This document shows, piece after piece, positions 51,903 through 61,308 of a stretch of 64,000 nucleotides of DNA. Origin of the DNA: Pseudodesulfovibrio sp. (GTDB lineage: Bacteria > Desulfobacterota > Desulfovibrionia > Desulfovibrionales > Desulfovibrionaceae); the NCBI GenBank assembly GCA_016744135.1, contig JADGEX010000002.1, forward strand, positions 186,001 through 250,000. Direction: 5' to 3'. A program made the position numbers and the translations under genes. The first letter of the stretch is position 1; every line of letters begins with the position of its first letter. The notes below the pieces were generated by a model. It saw nothing but the letters and a program-made list of their open reading frames with translations, did not search any database and was not told the DNA's origin.

Positions 51903-52301
51903 TTACCTCTCATGAATCATGACAGCCGCAGCCGAAATGTTGGTCGGCCCTTCCAGAGATGGAAGCAGGTTATCGATGACATAAAACTCGAAGGGGACAG
52001 AAACTTTGACTTCAACGGGTTGTGACGCCTGGCGGTCGCTGATCACGACAGATGAAGACTGGTTAATTCCGCCTGACACCAGTTCTTCGGTAACAACCGA
52101 TTCAATTTGGCTGGTGGTGCTTTCGTGAAGAATGGCTGTACGAGCTCCTTCGAAGGCTGCGTCACGGACAACACTTTGTGTCCAGTATAATCGGCCAGTA
52201 TCCATGACGCCGACCAGTAACATCATGAAGATCGGGAACAACATGGCCATTTCTATGGCTGCTAATCCTTGTTTGGACTGAGTTTGTCTGTTCTTTTTCA
52301 T
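51903..52301 (-). CDS. TadE-family pseudopilin (first of the operon)
   Basis: The 132-aa protein has 'KQGLAAIEMAMLFPIFMMLL' with Glu at +5 and 'SVVRDAAFEGARTAILHEST', the TadE family pattern. It heads the three-gene tad operon. A 16-bp palindrome (52432-52447) lies 130 nt upstream. Confidence 0.85.
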   Translation of the reverse strand: MKKNRQTQSKQGLAAIEMAMLFPIFMMLLVGVMDTGRLYWTQSVVRDAAFEGARTAILHESTTSQIESVVTEELVSGGINQSSSVVISDRQASQPVEVKVSVPFEFYVIDNLLPSLEGPTNISAAAVMIHER

Positions 52302-52659
52302 TGTTGCTCCTGGTTACGACGCTTGTCGTAATGCGACTTTATTTAATGTAAAATAAGCAAGAGACATGCCATTGTTTTGTTGGGGTTTTGGAAATTTTAA
52401 TTGCTTGAAATGAAAGATGTTTTAAGAATATATGAGGAGCTCCTCATGTGAATGCTTTATAAAATCCAGCATTTATAGAGTCGCCTTGATGAGAGCTCTA
52501 TTTTGGATGGAGTGTGTTTTAGACAACCAATGGTGTTTTGGGAGTTGTAGATCGGATGAATTGTGGGTATATAGGAAATAATCCTGTTTACAGTAAAAGT
52601 GGTTTTGATTTACTTTTTATAGTGAAATGTCGTTAACATATTATATATTGAGGGCCACC
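52302..52659. other. divergent intergenic region
   Basis: 358 nt of AT-rich sequence between the tad operon and the cytochrome c gene. One perfect palindrome is listed separately; no gene or confident promoter was recognised. Confidence 0.65.
52432..52447. promoter_or_regulatory. perfect palindrome, possible operator
   Basis: ATGAGGAGCTCCTCAT is an uninterrupted 16-bp palindrome between divergent genes. It could be a regulator site; no regulator gene adjoins it. Confidence 0.4.
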
Positions 52660-52965
52660 ATGAAGAAGATTCTTGCAATACTGACCGTGATTTTCTGTTT
52701 CGGCGTGACCGCAGCTTTTGCCGTTGACGGTGGAGCTTTGTACAAAAAACGGTGTGCCAAGTGTCATCGTGACGGATCCGAATCGTCTAAATCCGGCGGC
52801 GGTGTCGTTCTTAAAGGGCAGAGTAGTGGGGAGATCGAGATGAAAATGAATGGGTACGCCGATGGTTCGTATGGCGGAAAGAAAAAGAAGACCATGATAC
52901 GTATTGCCAGCAAGCTCAAAGGGCAGGAAATCAATGCCATCGCGGAGTATATAGGCTCCATGTAA
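52660..52965 (+). CDS. monoheme cytochrome c (c553-like)
   Basis: The start at 52660 follows GAGGG. The 101-aa product has a signal peptide ('KKILAILTVIFCFGVTAAFA') and one heme motif CAKCH in 'ALYKKRCAKCHRDGSESSK'. Near the end is the axial Met candidate in 'KKTMIRIASKLKGQEINAIAEYI'. Size and layout match cytochrome c553 of Desulfovibrio, a small periplasmic electron carrier. It is monocistronic with its own terminator. Confidence 0.9.
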   Translation: MKKILAILTVIFCFGVTAAFAVDGGALYKKRCAKCHRDGSESSKSGGGVVLKGQSSGEIEMKMNGYADGSYGGKKKKTMIRIASKLKGQEINAIAEYIGSM

Positions 52966-52995
52966 CCCCTGAAATTATCTGATATACAGAAATAT

Positions 52996-53025
52996 CGCCC
53001 GCGCCATGTTGAGGTGCGGGCGTTT
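52996..53025 (+). terminator. terminator of the cytochrome c gene
   Basis: CGCCCGC and GCGGGCG form a GC stem with an inner CC/GG extension, followed by only three Ts and then GTG; efficiency may be modest. Confidence 0.6.
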
Positions 53026-53213
53026 GTGCTTTAAGTGAATAATATAATTGATAGGTTCAATGGTTATTTGCACCGTGCTTATGTGAGGAGCCCGATAATT
53101 TGGGTTTGAGGTTTTGTATCGCTGAGTGTCTTTTCGGCAACCTGATGTGCATGAGCATGCCGGGTGTTGGATTGTCGGCCCGGAAAATAGCACGGAGTTA
53201 TGGAGTTGGTTAA

Positions 53214-54005
53214 ATGGATTGTATATTTTCAATGAGAAAAAGCACGGCTTTGGGATTTTTCGTACTCCTTCTGTTCGTGTGGCAGGGCGGGACTGGGTGC
53301 AGCCGTCGTGCTGATGCGGATAAAGATCGGAAGACCTTGATAGTCTTTTGTGGGTCTACGATGATTTCTCCGATAATGGAGCTTGCCAAGCGGTTTGAGG
53401 CAACACACGATGTTACAGTGAAGATGACCTCTGGTGGTTCTCAGGATTTAGCCAAATCCATTGAGGTAAATCATGTGGGTGACATTTTTTTTCCTGGTTT
53501 CAAGACATTTGTTGATACCATGGAAGCCGACGGGCAAGTGGTCGATAGCGGGATGGTCGGGCATAATGAATTGGTAATTTTTGTGGCCAAGGGTAATCCT
53601 AGGAAATTAACGGGTGACCTCGTTCAGTTTGTGGATCCATCTTTGGCAGTTGTCATCGGTCATGAGGATCTTGGTGCTGTCGGAAAAGAGTCCAAGAGGG
53701 CTTTGTCGGTCATGAATATTTATGAGCAGGTGGTACGAAATACGGTTTTCATGGTATCGGATTCGAAAGGGTTGAGTGCCGCAATTCGAGAAGGCAAAGC
53801 GGATATCGTGCTCAACTGGAAGGCTGTAGCCCAACTTAAGGACAATCTTGATTATATTGACGTGATCCCCGTTAAAGGTATCGCTCCAAAACCGTTGGTC
53901 ATGGCAAGCCTTATCTATAGTGCCAATCCAGAACTGGCCAAATCCTTTTTGCAACTCTGTGTCTCTCCCGAAGGCCGTGCGGTCTTTGAAAGGTTCGGTT
54001 TTTAA
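53214..54005 (+). CDS. ModA-like solute-binding protein
   Basis: The start at 53214 has GGAG at 8 nt. The 263-aa product has a signal with a possible lipobox ('WQGGTGC') and a type II periplasmic binding fold. 'LIVFCGSTMISPIMELAKRF', 'VKMTSGGSQDLAKSIEVNHV' and 'LNWKAVAQLKDNLDYIDVI' resemble the molybdate/tungstate or phosphate-analogue binding family (ModA/WtpA). No transporter genes follow; instead a hybrid kinase begins 2 nt later. It therefore probably serves as the ligand receptor of that kinase. Confidence 0.85.
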   Translation: MDCIFSMRKSTALGFFVLLLFVWQGGTGCSRRADADKDRKTLIVFCGSTMISPIMELAKRFEATHDVTVKMTSGGSQDLAKSIEVNHVGDIFFPGFKTFVDTMEADGQVVDSGMVGHNELVIFVAKGNPRKLTGDLVQFVDPSLAVVIGHEDLGAVGKESKRALSVMNIYEQVVRNTVFMVSDSKGLSAAIREGKADIVLNWKAVAQLKDNLDYIDVIPVKGIAPKPLVMASLIYSANPELAKSFLQLCVSPEGRAVFERFGF

Positions 54006-54007
54006 TA

Positions 54008-57000
54008 ATGGCTTTCAGTTTTCGAGAACCGATTTTACGGAAGATGTATTCCTTTTTCCTTTTGACCGGTGCGTGCATCTTCCTGACCCTTGCTTCTCAT
54101 TTTCTTTTGGAAAAAAGTCAGGAAAATGCTCTTGATTTTGAGCAGAATCTGCGTGTTAAAACGCATATCAGCCTTATTGTTCAGCAGGAAATCCGTTCAT
54201 TACAAAATCAGTTTCAATATATGTTGCTGTCTGCATCCGTTATAGAGCTGGACAACGCAAACAGCGAAATCGGCAGACTCCTGGAATTGGTGCAATCTGC
54301 TGTTTCGGTCATTGAACATGGCGGTGAGTATATTACCAAGGTCTCGGTAAACTTTGGAAATAAGGATATTATTGCCTGGCCGATTCGGCATGTAGTTGAA
54401 AATGAGGGAGAGGTAAGTCTGTCTGCCATCGAAATGCGGACTAATCTTGCACGATTGGAAGAGATGCGGACAGAATATTATGCCGTGATGCAGCAAGCGG
54501 TGCTCAGTCCCAATGGAAGAGAAGAGGGTGACTTGGCCCTGTATCACAAAAAGATTGCCCCGTTTTTTACTCGGTTGGTGGAGAGTTCCAACCGTTTGTA
54601 TATAGAAAGCCTTGAATCCGAAAAATTTGCTGAGAAAAAGCGCAAGGGACAGGTTCATTTTTATAATTGGGTCGCATCAATTGTGGTCCCTTTCTTTTTG
54701 GTTATGACGGGTTTGATTGCGTTGTGGATTATCCGTGACATTCGTCGGCTTATCCATGAACGAGCCGAAGCTTTGGCCTCCATGACCGAGACCAAAGAAA
54801 ATCTTGAAGGAATGGTTTTCAAACGCACCAAGGCCTTACGGCAGGAAGTCTCGGAACGAAGATTGGCGGAAAAGCGATTTGCCCGTCAGGCAGATTTTTT
54901 GACAACAGTTATTGAATCTCTCGGGCACCCTTTTCATGTCATCAATGTCCATGATTATACGGTTTCCATGTCTAATCAAGCGGCTAGAGACAAAGCTCTT
55001 GGTGCGGGGGACCATTGTTATTCGATGAATTACGATCTGCATAAACCGTGTTCGGCTATCGAACGAGGCTGTCCGCTTAATGAGGTAAGAAAAACCAAGA
55101 AACCGGTTATTCTGGAGCATAAGATTTCAACGTCAGACAGAGGGATACAATACCTAGAGGTCCATGGGTATCCCATTTTTGATAGTCAGGACAACGTCGT
55201 TCAGATGATCGAATACAGTTTGGATATTACGGAGAAGCATTTAGCATTGCGTGCGCTGGAGCAATCTAGGGATGAACTCGAGCGCAAAGTTCGTGAACGG
55301 ACGTTTCGCTTGGAAAAGGAAGTGATTCAGCGGGTTGAAATTCAGCAGGAACTTGAAGCCAGTGAACGTCATTTCCGTACACTTATTGAGTGTATTCGAG
55401 ATGTTATCGTTATTTTGGACAAGGACGGGATCATTACCTATGTATCTTCGTCAATTGAGACGAATTACGGATATTCTCCCGATTTGCTTTTAGGAAAATC
55501 TTTCAGGGAGTTCGTACGGGTGGGTGAAGATACTCATTTGGAAAAACCCTCGGATACGTTTTTTCTCGATGCCGTGAATCTCGATGAGCCTTTGGAGCAT
55601 ATGGCGGTGAGTTCGGACGGGATGAGTTTCTCTATGGAGTCCCGTGTGCAGGATATGTTTCAGGATCCTGCCATCGGGGGGCTTTTGGTTACCTGTCGAG
55701 ATGTTACGGCCCGCAACAAGGCCGAGGAGATGCAGAAGCGGCTCAATATGGTTATTGAGCAGAATCCTTCTAGTATAGTTATCACCGATACATCTGGAAA
55801 TATTGAATATGTCAATCCGCAGTTTGAACGACTGACCGGGTATAGCCGGGAAGAGATTGTCGGGAAGAATCCGAGCATTCTCAATTCGGGACTGACAGAC
55901 CCCGCGCGTTTCGTGGCTATGTATGAAGCCATCGGCAGGGGAGAAGTTTGGCAGGGAGAATTTATCAATAAAAATCGAGCCGGTGAATTTTACACGGAAA
56001 ACGTGATCGTGGCTCCGATCAAGAATAATCGGGGCGAGGTGACCAATTATGTGGCACTCAAAGAAAATATAACCGAACTCAAGAAGGCTCGTGAACAGGC
56101 GGAAAGTGCGGATAAGGCAAAAATGGAATTTTTGTCTCGCATGAGTCATGAACTTCGTACACCACTCAATGCCATCATTGGTTTTTCCAAGCTGCTTATG
56201 GAGGACAAGTTTGGTAATTTATTGCCTAAGCAGATTGAGCAGACCAATCGAATTCATGTGGCCGGTAACCACCTTATGCAGATGATTTCCGAAATACTCG
56301 ATTTTTCTCGTATCGAGACAGGGAGTTTTTCCATCCGGCTGGAGCCAGTGTTTCCTTCGGAAATAGTCAATGAATGCCTCATGCTTACAGATAATATGGC
56401 CCGAGAAAATGGGGTCGTTTTTTCGGTGGAAGATTCCGTTTATGCGATGCCGCGTCTTATTGTCGATCGGATTCGTTTCAAGCAGGTGTTGGTCAACTTG
56501 ATGTCGAATGCGATCAAGTACAACATCAAAGATGGGGCAGTGAGGATTTCGGCTGAAGTGCATGGCGGTTCGGCTAAAATTCGTGTGGTAGATACGGGGA
56601 TCGGTATCCCGGCAGACAAGCAGAGTGAGCTGTTTACTCCCTTTACCCGGATGGTGGCAGAGCACTCCGGCATCGAGGGGACGGGGATCGGTATGACGAT
56701 CACCAAGCAGTTGTTGGAAGCTATGCATGGAACCATTGAATTTATCAGCACGGAGGGTGAGGGGTCTACTTTCACTGTCATTTTGCCATGTGAAGAAGAA
56801 ATTATATCCGGGCCGGGGCCGGATATGGTGTTAAAAGATTCAGGAGCGGCTGATCTTTGTATTTTGTATGTGGATAATAATTCTGAACGCATTAGTTCCA
56901 TGCGAGAACTTGTGGCAGCTTGGCCTGATGTAATTGTTGTCATTCGAAGGAGCTGGGAAAAAACTTTCACGGCTATCGATTTGCTCAAGCCGGAAATAGT

Positions 57001-57211
57001 TGTTGTCAACGTCGCTTTTGCCGGGCAGGACTTCGCCGAGTACGTCCGGGAGTTGAAAAATCGGAGTGATATTTCGCCGACAGTGTTGACGCTGGGAGAA
57101 GATGAAGTCCCGGTACCGGCGGTTGGAGTAGATGGGAGTTTGTGTTCTCCAGTGTCTTTGCAGGACATCATTGATGTATATAATGCCAGTCAAGGAAAGG
57201 ACGATGATTGA
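54008..57211 (+). CDS. hybrid sensor histidine kinase with PAS domains and pseudo-receiver
   Basis: The 1067-aa protein has TM1 (about 17-38), a helical periplasmic domain (39-216), TM2 (about 217-237) and a coiled coil. At least three PAS domains follow ('FLTTVIESLGHPFHVINVHD', 'TLIECIRDVIVILDKDGIIT', 'SIVITDTSGNIEYVNPQFER'). The kinase core has His714 in 'FLSRMSHELRTPLNAIIGFS', 'NLMSNAIKYN', 'DTGIGIP' and 'GTGIGMTI'. The C-terminal receiver-like segment ('LCILYVDNNSERI', 'EIVVVNVAFAGQDF') lacks the acceptor Asp (Asn instead), so it is a pseudo-receiver. It overlaps the HD-GYP regulator by 8 nt and follows a binding protein. Confidence 0.9.
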   Translation: MAFSFREPILRKMYSFFLLTGACIFLTLASHFLLEKSQENALDFEQNLRVKTHISLIVQQEIRSLQNQFQYMLLSASVIELDNANSEIGRLLELVQSAVSVIEHGGEYITKVSVNFGNKDIIAWPIRHVVENEGEVSLSAIEMRTNLARLEEMRTEYYAVMQQAVLSPNGREEGDLALYHKKIAPFFTRLVESSNRLYIESLESEKFAEKKRKGQVHFYNWVASIVVPFFLVMTGLIALWIIRDIRRLIHERAEALASMTETKENLEGMVFKRTKALRQEVSERRLAEKRFARQADFLTTVIESLGHPFHVINVHDYTVSMSNQAARDKALGAGDHCYSMNYDLHKPCSAIERGCPLNEVRKTKKPVILEHKISTSDRGIQYLEVHGYPIFDSQDNVVQMIEYSLDITEKHLALRALEQSRDELERKVRERTFRLEKEVIQRVEIQQELEASERHFRTLIECIRDVIVILDKDGIITYVSSSIETNYGYSPDLLLGKSFREFVRVGEDTHLEKPSDTFFLDAVNLDEPLEHMAVSSDGMSFSMESRVQDMFQDPAIGGLLVTCRDVTARNKAEEMQKRLNMVIEQNPSSIVITDTSGNIEYVNPQFERLTGYSREEIVGKNPSILNSGLTDPARFVAMYEAIGRGEVWQGEFINKNRAGEFYTENVIVAPIKNNRGEVTNYVALKENITELKKAREQAESADKAKMEFLSRMSHELRTPLNAIIGFSKLLMEDKFGNLLPKQIEQTNRIHVAGNHLMQMISEILDFSRIETGSFSIRLEPVFPSEIVNECLMLTDNMARENGVVFSVEDSVYAMPRLIVDRIRFKQVLVNLMSNAIKYNIKDGAVRISAEVHGGSAKIRVVDTGIGIPADKQSELFTPFTRMVAEHSGIEGTGIGMTITKQLLEAMHGTIEFISTEGEGSTFTVILPCEEEIISGPGPDMVLKDSGAADLCILYVDNNSERISSMRELVAAWPDVIVVIRRSWEKTFTAIDLLKPEIVVVNVAFAGQDFAEYVRELKNRSDISPTVLTLGEDEVPVPAVGVDGSLCSPVSLQDIIDVYNASQGKDDD

Positions 57212-58274
57212 TAAAACAACACTTTACTCGTCGAGTATCCTGATCGTTGACGATAATCCCACCAATATAGCCCTGCTCGAAGATATTCTCGAAGAAGAGG
57301 GGTATGATAATTATACCTCCACCACGGACCCGCGCATGGTGGTCGAATTGCATGCAAAGGAAAAATTTGACCTCCTGCTTCTTGATATACGTATGCCGTA
57401 TATGAACGGGATCGAGGTCATGCTTGCGTTGCGCGATCAGAATCAGTCAGACTACTTGCCTATTTTGGTTCTGACGGCACAGACGGATCAACAGACTCGT
57501 CAGCGGGCGCTTGAAGCCGGAGCTAAGGACTTTTTGACCAAGCCGTTTGATCATTGGGAAGTCCTGCTTCGGATTCGCAATATGTTGGTCACAAGACATT
57601 ATTATAAGCGGCAGGTAGTTCGTGGAGATCTCCTTGAAGAACAGGTGCGGGAACGGACGCGCGCCTTGAGCGAGGCACAGCTTGAGATTGTTCGTCGACT
57701 TGGTCGAGCCGGTGAATATCGTGATAATGAAACCGGGGCGCATGTTATACGCATGAGCAAGGTGGCTGAAATTCTGGCGCGGGGTTTGGGTTTGGAAAAT
57801 GAAATGTGCGAGCGTATTCTTCACGCCAGTCCCATGCATGATGTGGGCAAGATAGCCATACCGGACGCCATCCTGCTCAAGCCGGGGCCACTCGACAAGG
57901 CTGAGTGGGAGATCATGAAAGGCCACACGACTTTTGGAAGTGACATCATGGGCGACCATCCGTCAGATGTTATCCTCATGGCGTCGGAGTTGGCCCTGTG
58001 TCACCATGAATGGTGGAATGGTAACGGCTACCCCAATGGTCTCAAAGGTGAAAATATCCCGTTGTGCGCCCGAATAGCCACGGTTAGTGACGTCTTTGAT
58101 GCGTTGATGTCACATCGTCCTTACAAGGAACCGTGGCCTGTGGAGAAAGCAGTAGCCTACATCAAAGAGTCGTCCGGCACGCAGTTTGATCCTACGGTTG
58201 TCGAGGTGTTTTTGGACAGCCTTCCGGCAATCATGGCTGTTCGCAAAGAACATCCTGATCCAGAAAAGGGATAA
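57204..58274 (+). CDS. response regulator with HD-GYP output
   Basis: The start at 57204 has AAGGAAAGG and overlaps the kinase stop by 8 nt. The 356-aa protein has a receiver (1-125: 'SSILIVDDNPTNIALLEDIL', Asp in 'LLLLDIRMPYMNG', Lys in 'FLTKPFDHWEV') and a short helical linker. An HD-GYP domain follows ('HVIRMSKVAEILARGLGL', 'MHDVGKIAIPDAILLKPG', 'HHEWWNGNGYPNGLKG'). HD-GYP proteins hydrolyse cyclic di-GMP. The motif residues H, HD and GYP are all present, so activity is likely. It is the output of the binding-protein/kinase system upstream. Confidence 0.95.
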   Translation: MIDKTTLYSSSILIVDDNPTNIALLEDILEEEGYDNYTSTTDPRMVVELHAKEKFDLLLLDIRMPYMNGIEVMLALRDQNQSDYLPILVLTAQTDQQTRQRALEAGAKDFLTKPFDHWEVLLRIRNMLVTRHYYKRQVVRGDLLEEQVRERTRALSEAQLEIVRRLGRAGEYRDNETGAHVIRMSKVAEILARGLGLENEMCERILHASPMHDVGKIAIPDAILLKPGPLDKAEWEIMKGHTTFGSDIMGDHPSDVILMASELALCHHEWWNGNGYPNGLKGENIPLCARIATVSDVFDALMSHRPYKEPWPVEKAVAYIKESSGTQFDPTVVEVFLDSLPAIMAVRKEHPDPEKG

Positions 58275-58280
58275 ATGTGT

Positions 58281-58312
58281 GACCGACCACCGTAATAATA
58301 TGGCAGTCGGTC
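58281..58312 (+). terminator. weak terminator of the HD-GYP operon
   Basis: GACCGAC pairs with GTCGGTC around an AT-rich loop 6 nt after the stop; the following tract TCATTTG is only weakly U-rich. Confidence 0.4.
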
Positions 58313-58326
58313 TCATTTGTAGAAAA

Positions 58327-59490
58327 CTACGCGTATTTTTCGTATGCCCTGACTGCACTCAGAGCGGTCAGCAATGCCTGACGAACCATCGAGTCTGCCC
58401 GCATGCTTTCGTCCGGGGTGTGGAGCTTTTCGCCGGATGATCCGAGGCCGTCCAATACGGGGACACCCGCCTCGGAGACGATGTTGGCATCGGACCCGCC
58501 GCCCCGGAAGTTGGATTTGACAGACAATCCCAATTCTTTTGCAGCCTGTTCCACTGAATCAAACAGCGCAAGGTTTGCCTCGTTGGGAACCATGGGCGGA
58601 CGTTCTATCTGAATTTTAAGGGTCGCTGATGTGCCGGAAAGAGTCGGCGAGGTGATGATTTTGTTGATGGCGGACCAGACTTTGTCTCGTCCTTCCATGG
58701 TTGTGAATCGTGTTTCAACTCGTGCTTTTGCTGTTGCGGCGACCGTGTTGGGGCCAACGCCACCTTCAATCTGCCCAACGTTCAGGGACGTGCCGGCTTC
58801 AGGATCGTTCAATGCTTCAAGCGCGGTGACCATCTGCGCCATTTCCGCAATGGCACTCGCTTTAGGAAAGGCTGCGTTGCCAGCGTGTCCGGCTTTACCG
58901 GTGACTTCAAAATCGAAGACGATGCGGCCCTTGCGACCTGTGACTATTTCACCGCCATTGGTACCAGAGCCTTCCATAACAAAACAGAAGTCGCTTCTTT
59001 TTGCTTCTTTTACAATAATGTCGCGGGAGTGGGGTGAGCCGATTTCCTCGTCGGAGTTGTAGGTGAATCCGACAGGGATTGTTTCTAGCAACCCGGCAGC
59101 CTGCATGGCCTTGGCTGCGAAAATACCGACGACCAGACCACCTTTCATGTCGTAGACGCCGGGACCGTATATGGTGTTCCCATCTTTTCTATAAGTATCG
59201 AACCCCATTTCTGGCGGAAAGACCGTGTCCATGTGACCGATCATGAGCAGACCGCCGCCGGAAATGCGAGCGGCGTTCTCGGCCACCAGATTATCGCCAG
59301 TGACATCACGCTGTTGACGGCGGATTGTCAGGCCCATGTCTTTAAAGGTGCCTTCAAGGACGTCCACGACCTTGTCCACTCCTTTCTTGTTTCCAGAGTA
59401 ACTATTGATGTTCACGATCTGTTCAAGCAGGTCGAACATTTCGTTTTTGTTGTCTTCAAGGTACGTTTTGAGCGTTTGTATCATGTCCAT
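58327..59490 (-). CDS. M20 family metallopeptidase (carboxypeptidase G2-like)
   Basis: The start at 59490 follows AGGAAA; the reading frame runs further upstream without a ribosome site. The 387-aa enzyme shows the dizinc motifs of M20: 'LLMIGHMDTVFP' (His and Asp ligands), 'GPGVYDMKGGLV', catalytic Glu pair in 'TYNSDEEIGSPHSR', and 'MEGSG'. The dimerisation domain is 'TGRKGRIVFDFEVTGKAGHA' and the late part is 'FRGGGSDANIVSE...HTPDES'. It resembles glutamate carboxypeptidase/CPG2-type. It is divergent from the peptide transporter genes; hydrolysis of imported peptides is a natural guess. Confidence 0.93.
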   Translation of the reverse strand: MDMIQTLKTYLEDNKNEMFDLLEQIVNINSYSGNKKGVDKVVDVLEGTFKDMGLTIRRQQRDVTGDNLVAENAARISGGGLLMIGHMDTVFPPEMGFDTYRKDGNTIYGPGVYDMKGGLVVGIFAAKAMQAAGLLETIPVGFTYNSDEEIGSPHSRDIIVKEAKRSDFCFVMEGSGTNGGEIVTGRKGRIVFDFEVTGKAGHAGNAAFPKASAIAEMAQMVTALEALNDPEAGTSLNVGQIEGGVGPNTVAATAKARVETRFTTMEGRDKVWSAINKIITSPTLSGTSATLKIQIERPPMVPNEANLALFDSVEQAAKELGLSVKSNFRGGGSDANIVSEAGVPVLDGLGSSGEKLHTPDESMRADSMVRQALLTALSAVRAYEKYA

Positions 59491-59665
59491 GATGGTTTTT
59501 CCTGTACTTGGTTGGCGGTGTAAAACGGTGGACATGTTACAGGCAGCCAAATATTTGTTCAAGGAATTCAATGTATGGAGTTTTTTCGTCGAATATATTG
59601 ATTTTTTGTAGAATTTATGACATTTTTGTGAGCCTTTTCTCGGTAAAAACCACAAGGAGATATTC

Positions 59666-61234
59666 ATGAAAAAGAAACTGTTGATCAGCTTCGTCATCAT
59701 GGCGAGCCTGATCCTCGGCGCATCCATTGCGATGGCCAAGGATCTGACCATCGGCCTCAAGGGCGAGCCTACCTCTCTCGACCCTCATTTCCACAATGTC
59801 ACCCAGAACAACCAGATGGCCCTGTGGGTCTTTGACAAACTTATTCTTCAGGACTCCCGCCAGAAGTTGTATCCCGGTCTGGCCGAATCTTGGACACCTG
59901 TCAGCGACACCGTTTGGGAGTTCAAGCTCCGCCAAGGCGTCAAATTTCATGATGGTTCTCCGTTCACCGCAGAAGATATGAAATACACCATCGAGCGCAT
60001 CCCCAATGTTCCTAACAGCCCCTCTTCCTTTACGGGTGCTGTGGGTGCGATCACCGAGGTCGAAGTTGTGGACCCGTACACCGTGCGTATTCACACTGAA
60101 AAACCGGCTCCTTTGATGCCGCGTAACTTTGCATCTTTCACCATTGTTTCCAAGAAAGCCTCTGAGGGCAAGGCCACCGAAGATTTCAACTCAGGTATAG
60201 CCTGTATCGGCACCGGTCCCTACAAGTTGGTCGAATGGGTTCGTGGTGACAAAATTGTCTACGAACGTAATGATGATTACTGGGGTGTGAAGCCCGCATG
60301 GGAAAAGATCATCGTTCGTCCCATTTCCAATGATGGAACACGCGTGGCTGCTCTTCAGTCTGGCGATGTTGACTTGATCAACTTTGTTCCCCCGGCAGAC
60401 GTGAAGCATCTCAAGGCCGCCGAAGGTGTCGCTTTGTCGCAGTCTCCGTCCACCCGTCTGATCTACCTGCATCTTGATTCCGATCGTGACGATTCTCCCA
60501 TGGTTACCGATAATGACGGTAACAAGATCAAGAATCCCATGAAGGACGTTCGCGTCCGCAAGGCCATTTCCAAGGCCATCAATCGCGAAGCCATTGCTGC
60601 TCGCATTATGGAAGGTTTGGCCATCCCCGCAGCTCAGATGTTGCCCGAAGGCTATGAAGGGACTTCCAAGACTTTGCAGCCCGAAAAATATGATCCCAAG
60701 GGCGCCAAGGCTTTGCTGGCCGAAGCCGGTTACCCCGAAGGTTTCAAGCTGACTATTCATGGTCCCAATGACCGTTACGTCAACGATGGCGACATTGCTC
60801 AGGCTATCGCCCAGATGTTGACCAAGGTTGGCATCAAGACTGAAGTTAACACCATGCCCAAGGCCGTGTACTTTGGTAAGGCATCCGCGCTGGAATTTAG
60901 CCTCATGCTGCTTGGTTGGGCCACTGATACCGGTGAGCACACCAACTGCGTCGGCTCCCTGCTGCATACCTACGACAAGGAAAAGGGCTTCGGGTCTGCC
61001 AACCGTGGTCGTTATTCAAACCCCGTGGTTGACCAGAAGCTGGAAGAAGCTTTGGTGACTGTTGATCCTGCTGAGCACAACAAGATCGTCATCGAATGCG
61101 TTGAAGCCGGTATGAATGACGTTGGCATCGTGCCCATCCACTTCCAGGTCTCCGTTTGGGGTACCAAGAAGGGTCTGACTTACAATGGTCGTACCGACGG
61201 TTACACGCTGCCTTACGAAATCAAGGCTCAATAA
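59666..61234 (+). CDS. peptide ABC transporter, substrate-binding protein (DppA/OppA family)
   Basis: The start has AAGGAG at 7 nt. The 522-aa product has a signal peptide ('KKKLLISFVIMASLILGASIAMA') and the SBP family 5 fold ('LTIGLKGEPTSLDPHFHNVT', 'ESWTPVSDTVWEFKLRQGVKFHDGSPFTAE', 'FNSGIACIGTGPYKLVEWVR', 'LRPEGYEG'-like region 'MLPEGYEGTSKTL'). It delivers oligopeptides or nickel-like ligands; peptides are most likely. A hairpin follows the stop and probably sets the high SBP-to-permease ratio. It is the first gene of a plus-strand transporter operon. Confidence 0.94.
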   Translation: MKKKLLISFVIMASLILGASIAMAKDLTIGLKGEPTSLDPHFHNVTQNNQMALWVFDKLILQDSRQKLYPGLAESWTPVSDTVWEFKLRQGVKFHDGSPFTAEDMKYTIERIPNVPNSPSSFTGAVGAITEVEVVDPYTVRIHTEKPAPLMPRNFASFTIVSKKASEGKATEDFNSGIACIGTGPYKLVEWVRGDKIVYERNDDYWGVKPAWEKIIVRPISNDGTRVAALQSGDVDLINFVPPADVKHLKAAEGVALSQSPSTRLIYLHLDSDRDDSPMVTDNDGNKIKNPMKDVRVRKAISKAINREAIAARIMEGLAIPAAQMLPEGYEGTSKTLQPEKYDPKGAKALLAEAGYPEGFKLTIHGPNDRYVNDGDIAQAIAQMLTKVGIKTEVNTMPKAVYFGKASALEFSLMLLGWATDTGEHTNCVGSLLHTYDKEKGFGSANRGRYSNPVVDQKLEEALVTVDPAEHNKIVIECVEAGMNDVGIVPIHFQVSVWGTKKGLTYNGRTDGYTLPYEIKAQ

Positions 61235-61254
61235 AACCGTTTCAATTGTGTACA

Positions 61255-61284
61255 ACGGGGGGACGCGTTATCGCGTTCCCTCGT
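61255..61284 (+). terminator. intercistronic hairpin (attenuator/stabiliser)
   Basis: ACGGGGGGACGCG and CGCGTTCCCTCGT form a 13-bp stem with two G-T pairs and a TTAT loop, followed by TTTT. It lies between the binding-protein and permease genes. Confidence 0.6.
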
Positions 61285-61308
61285 TTTCCACGTAAATAAA
61301 GGACAGAA

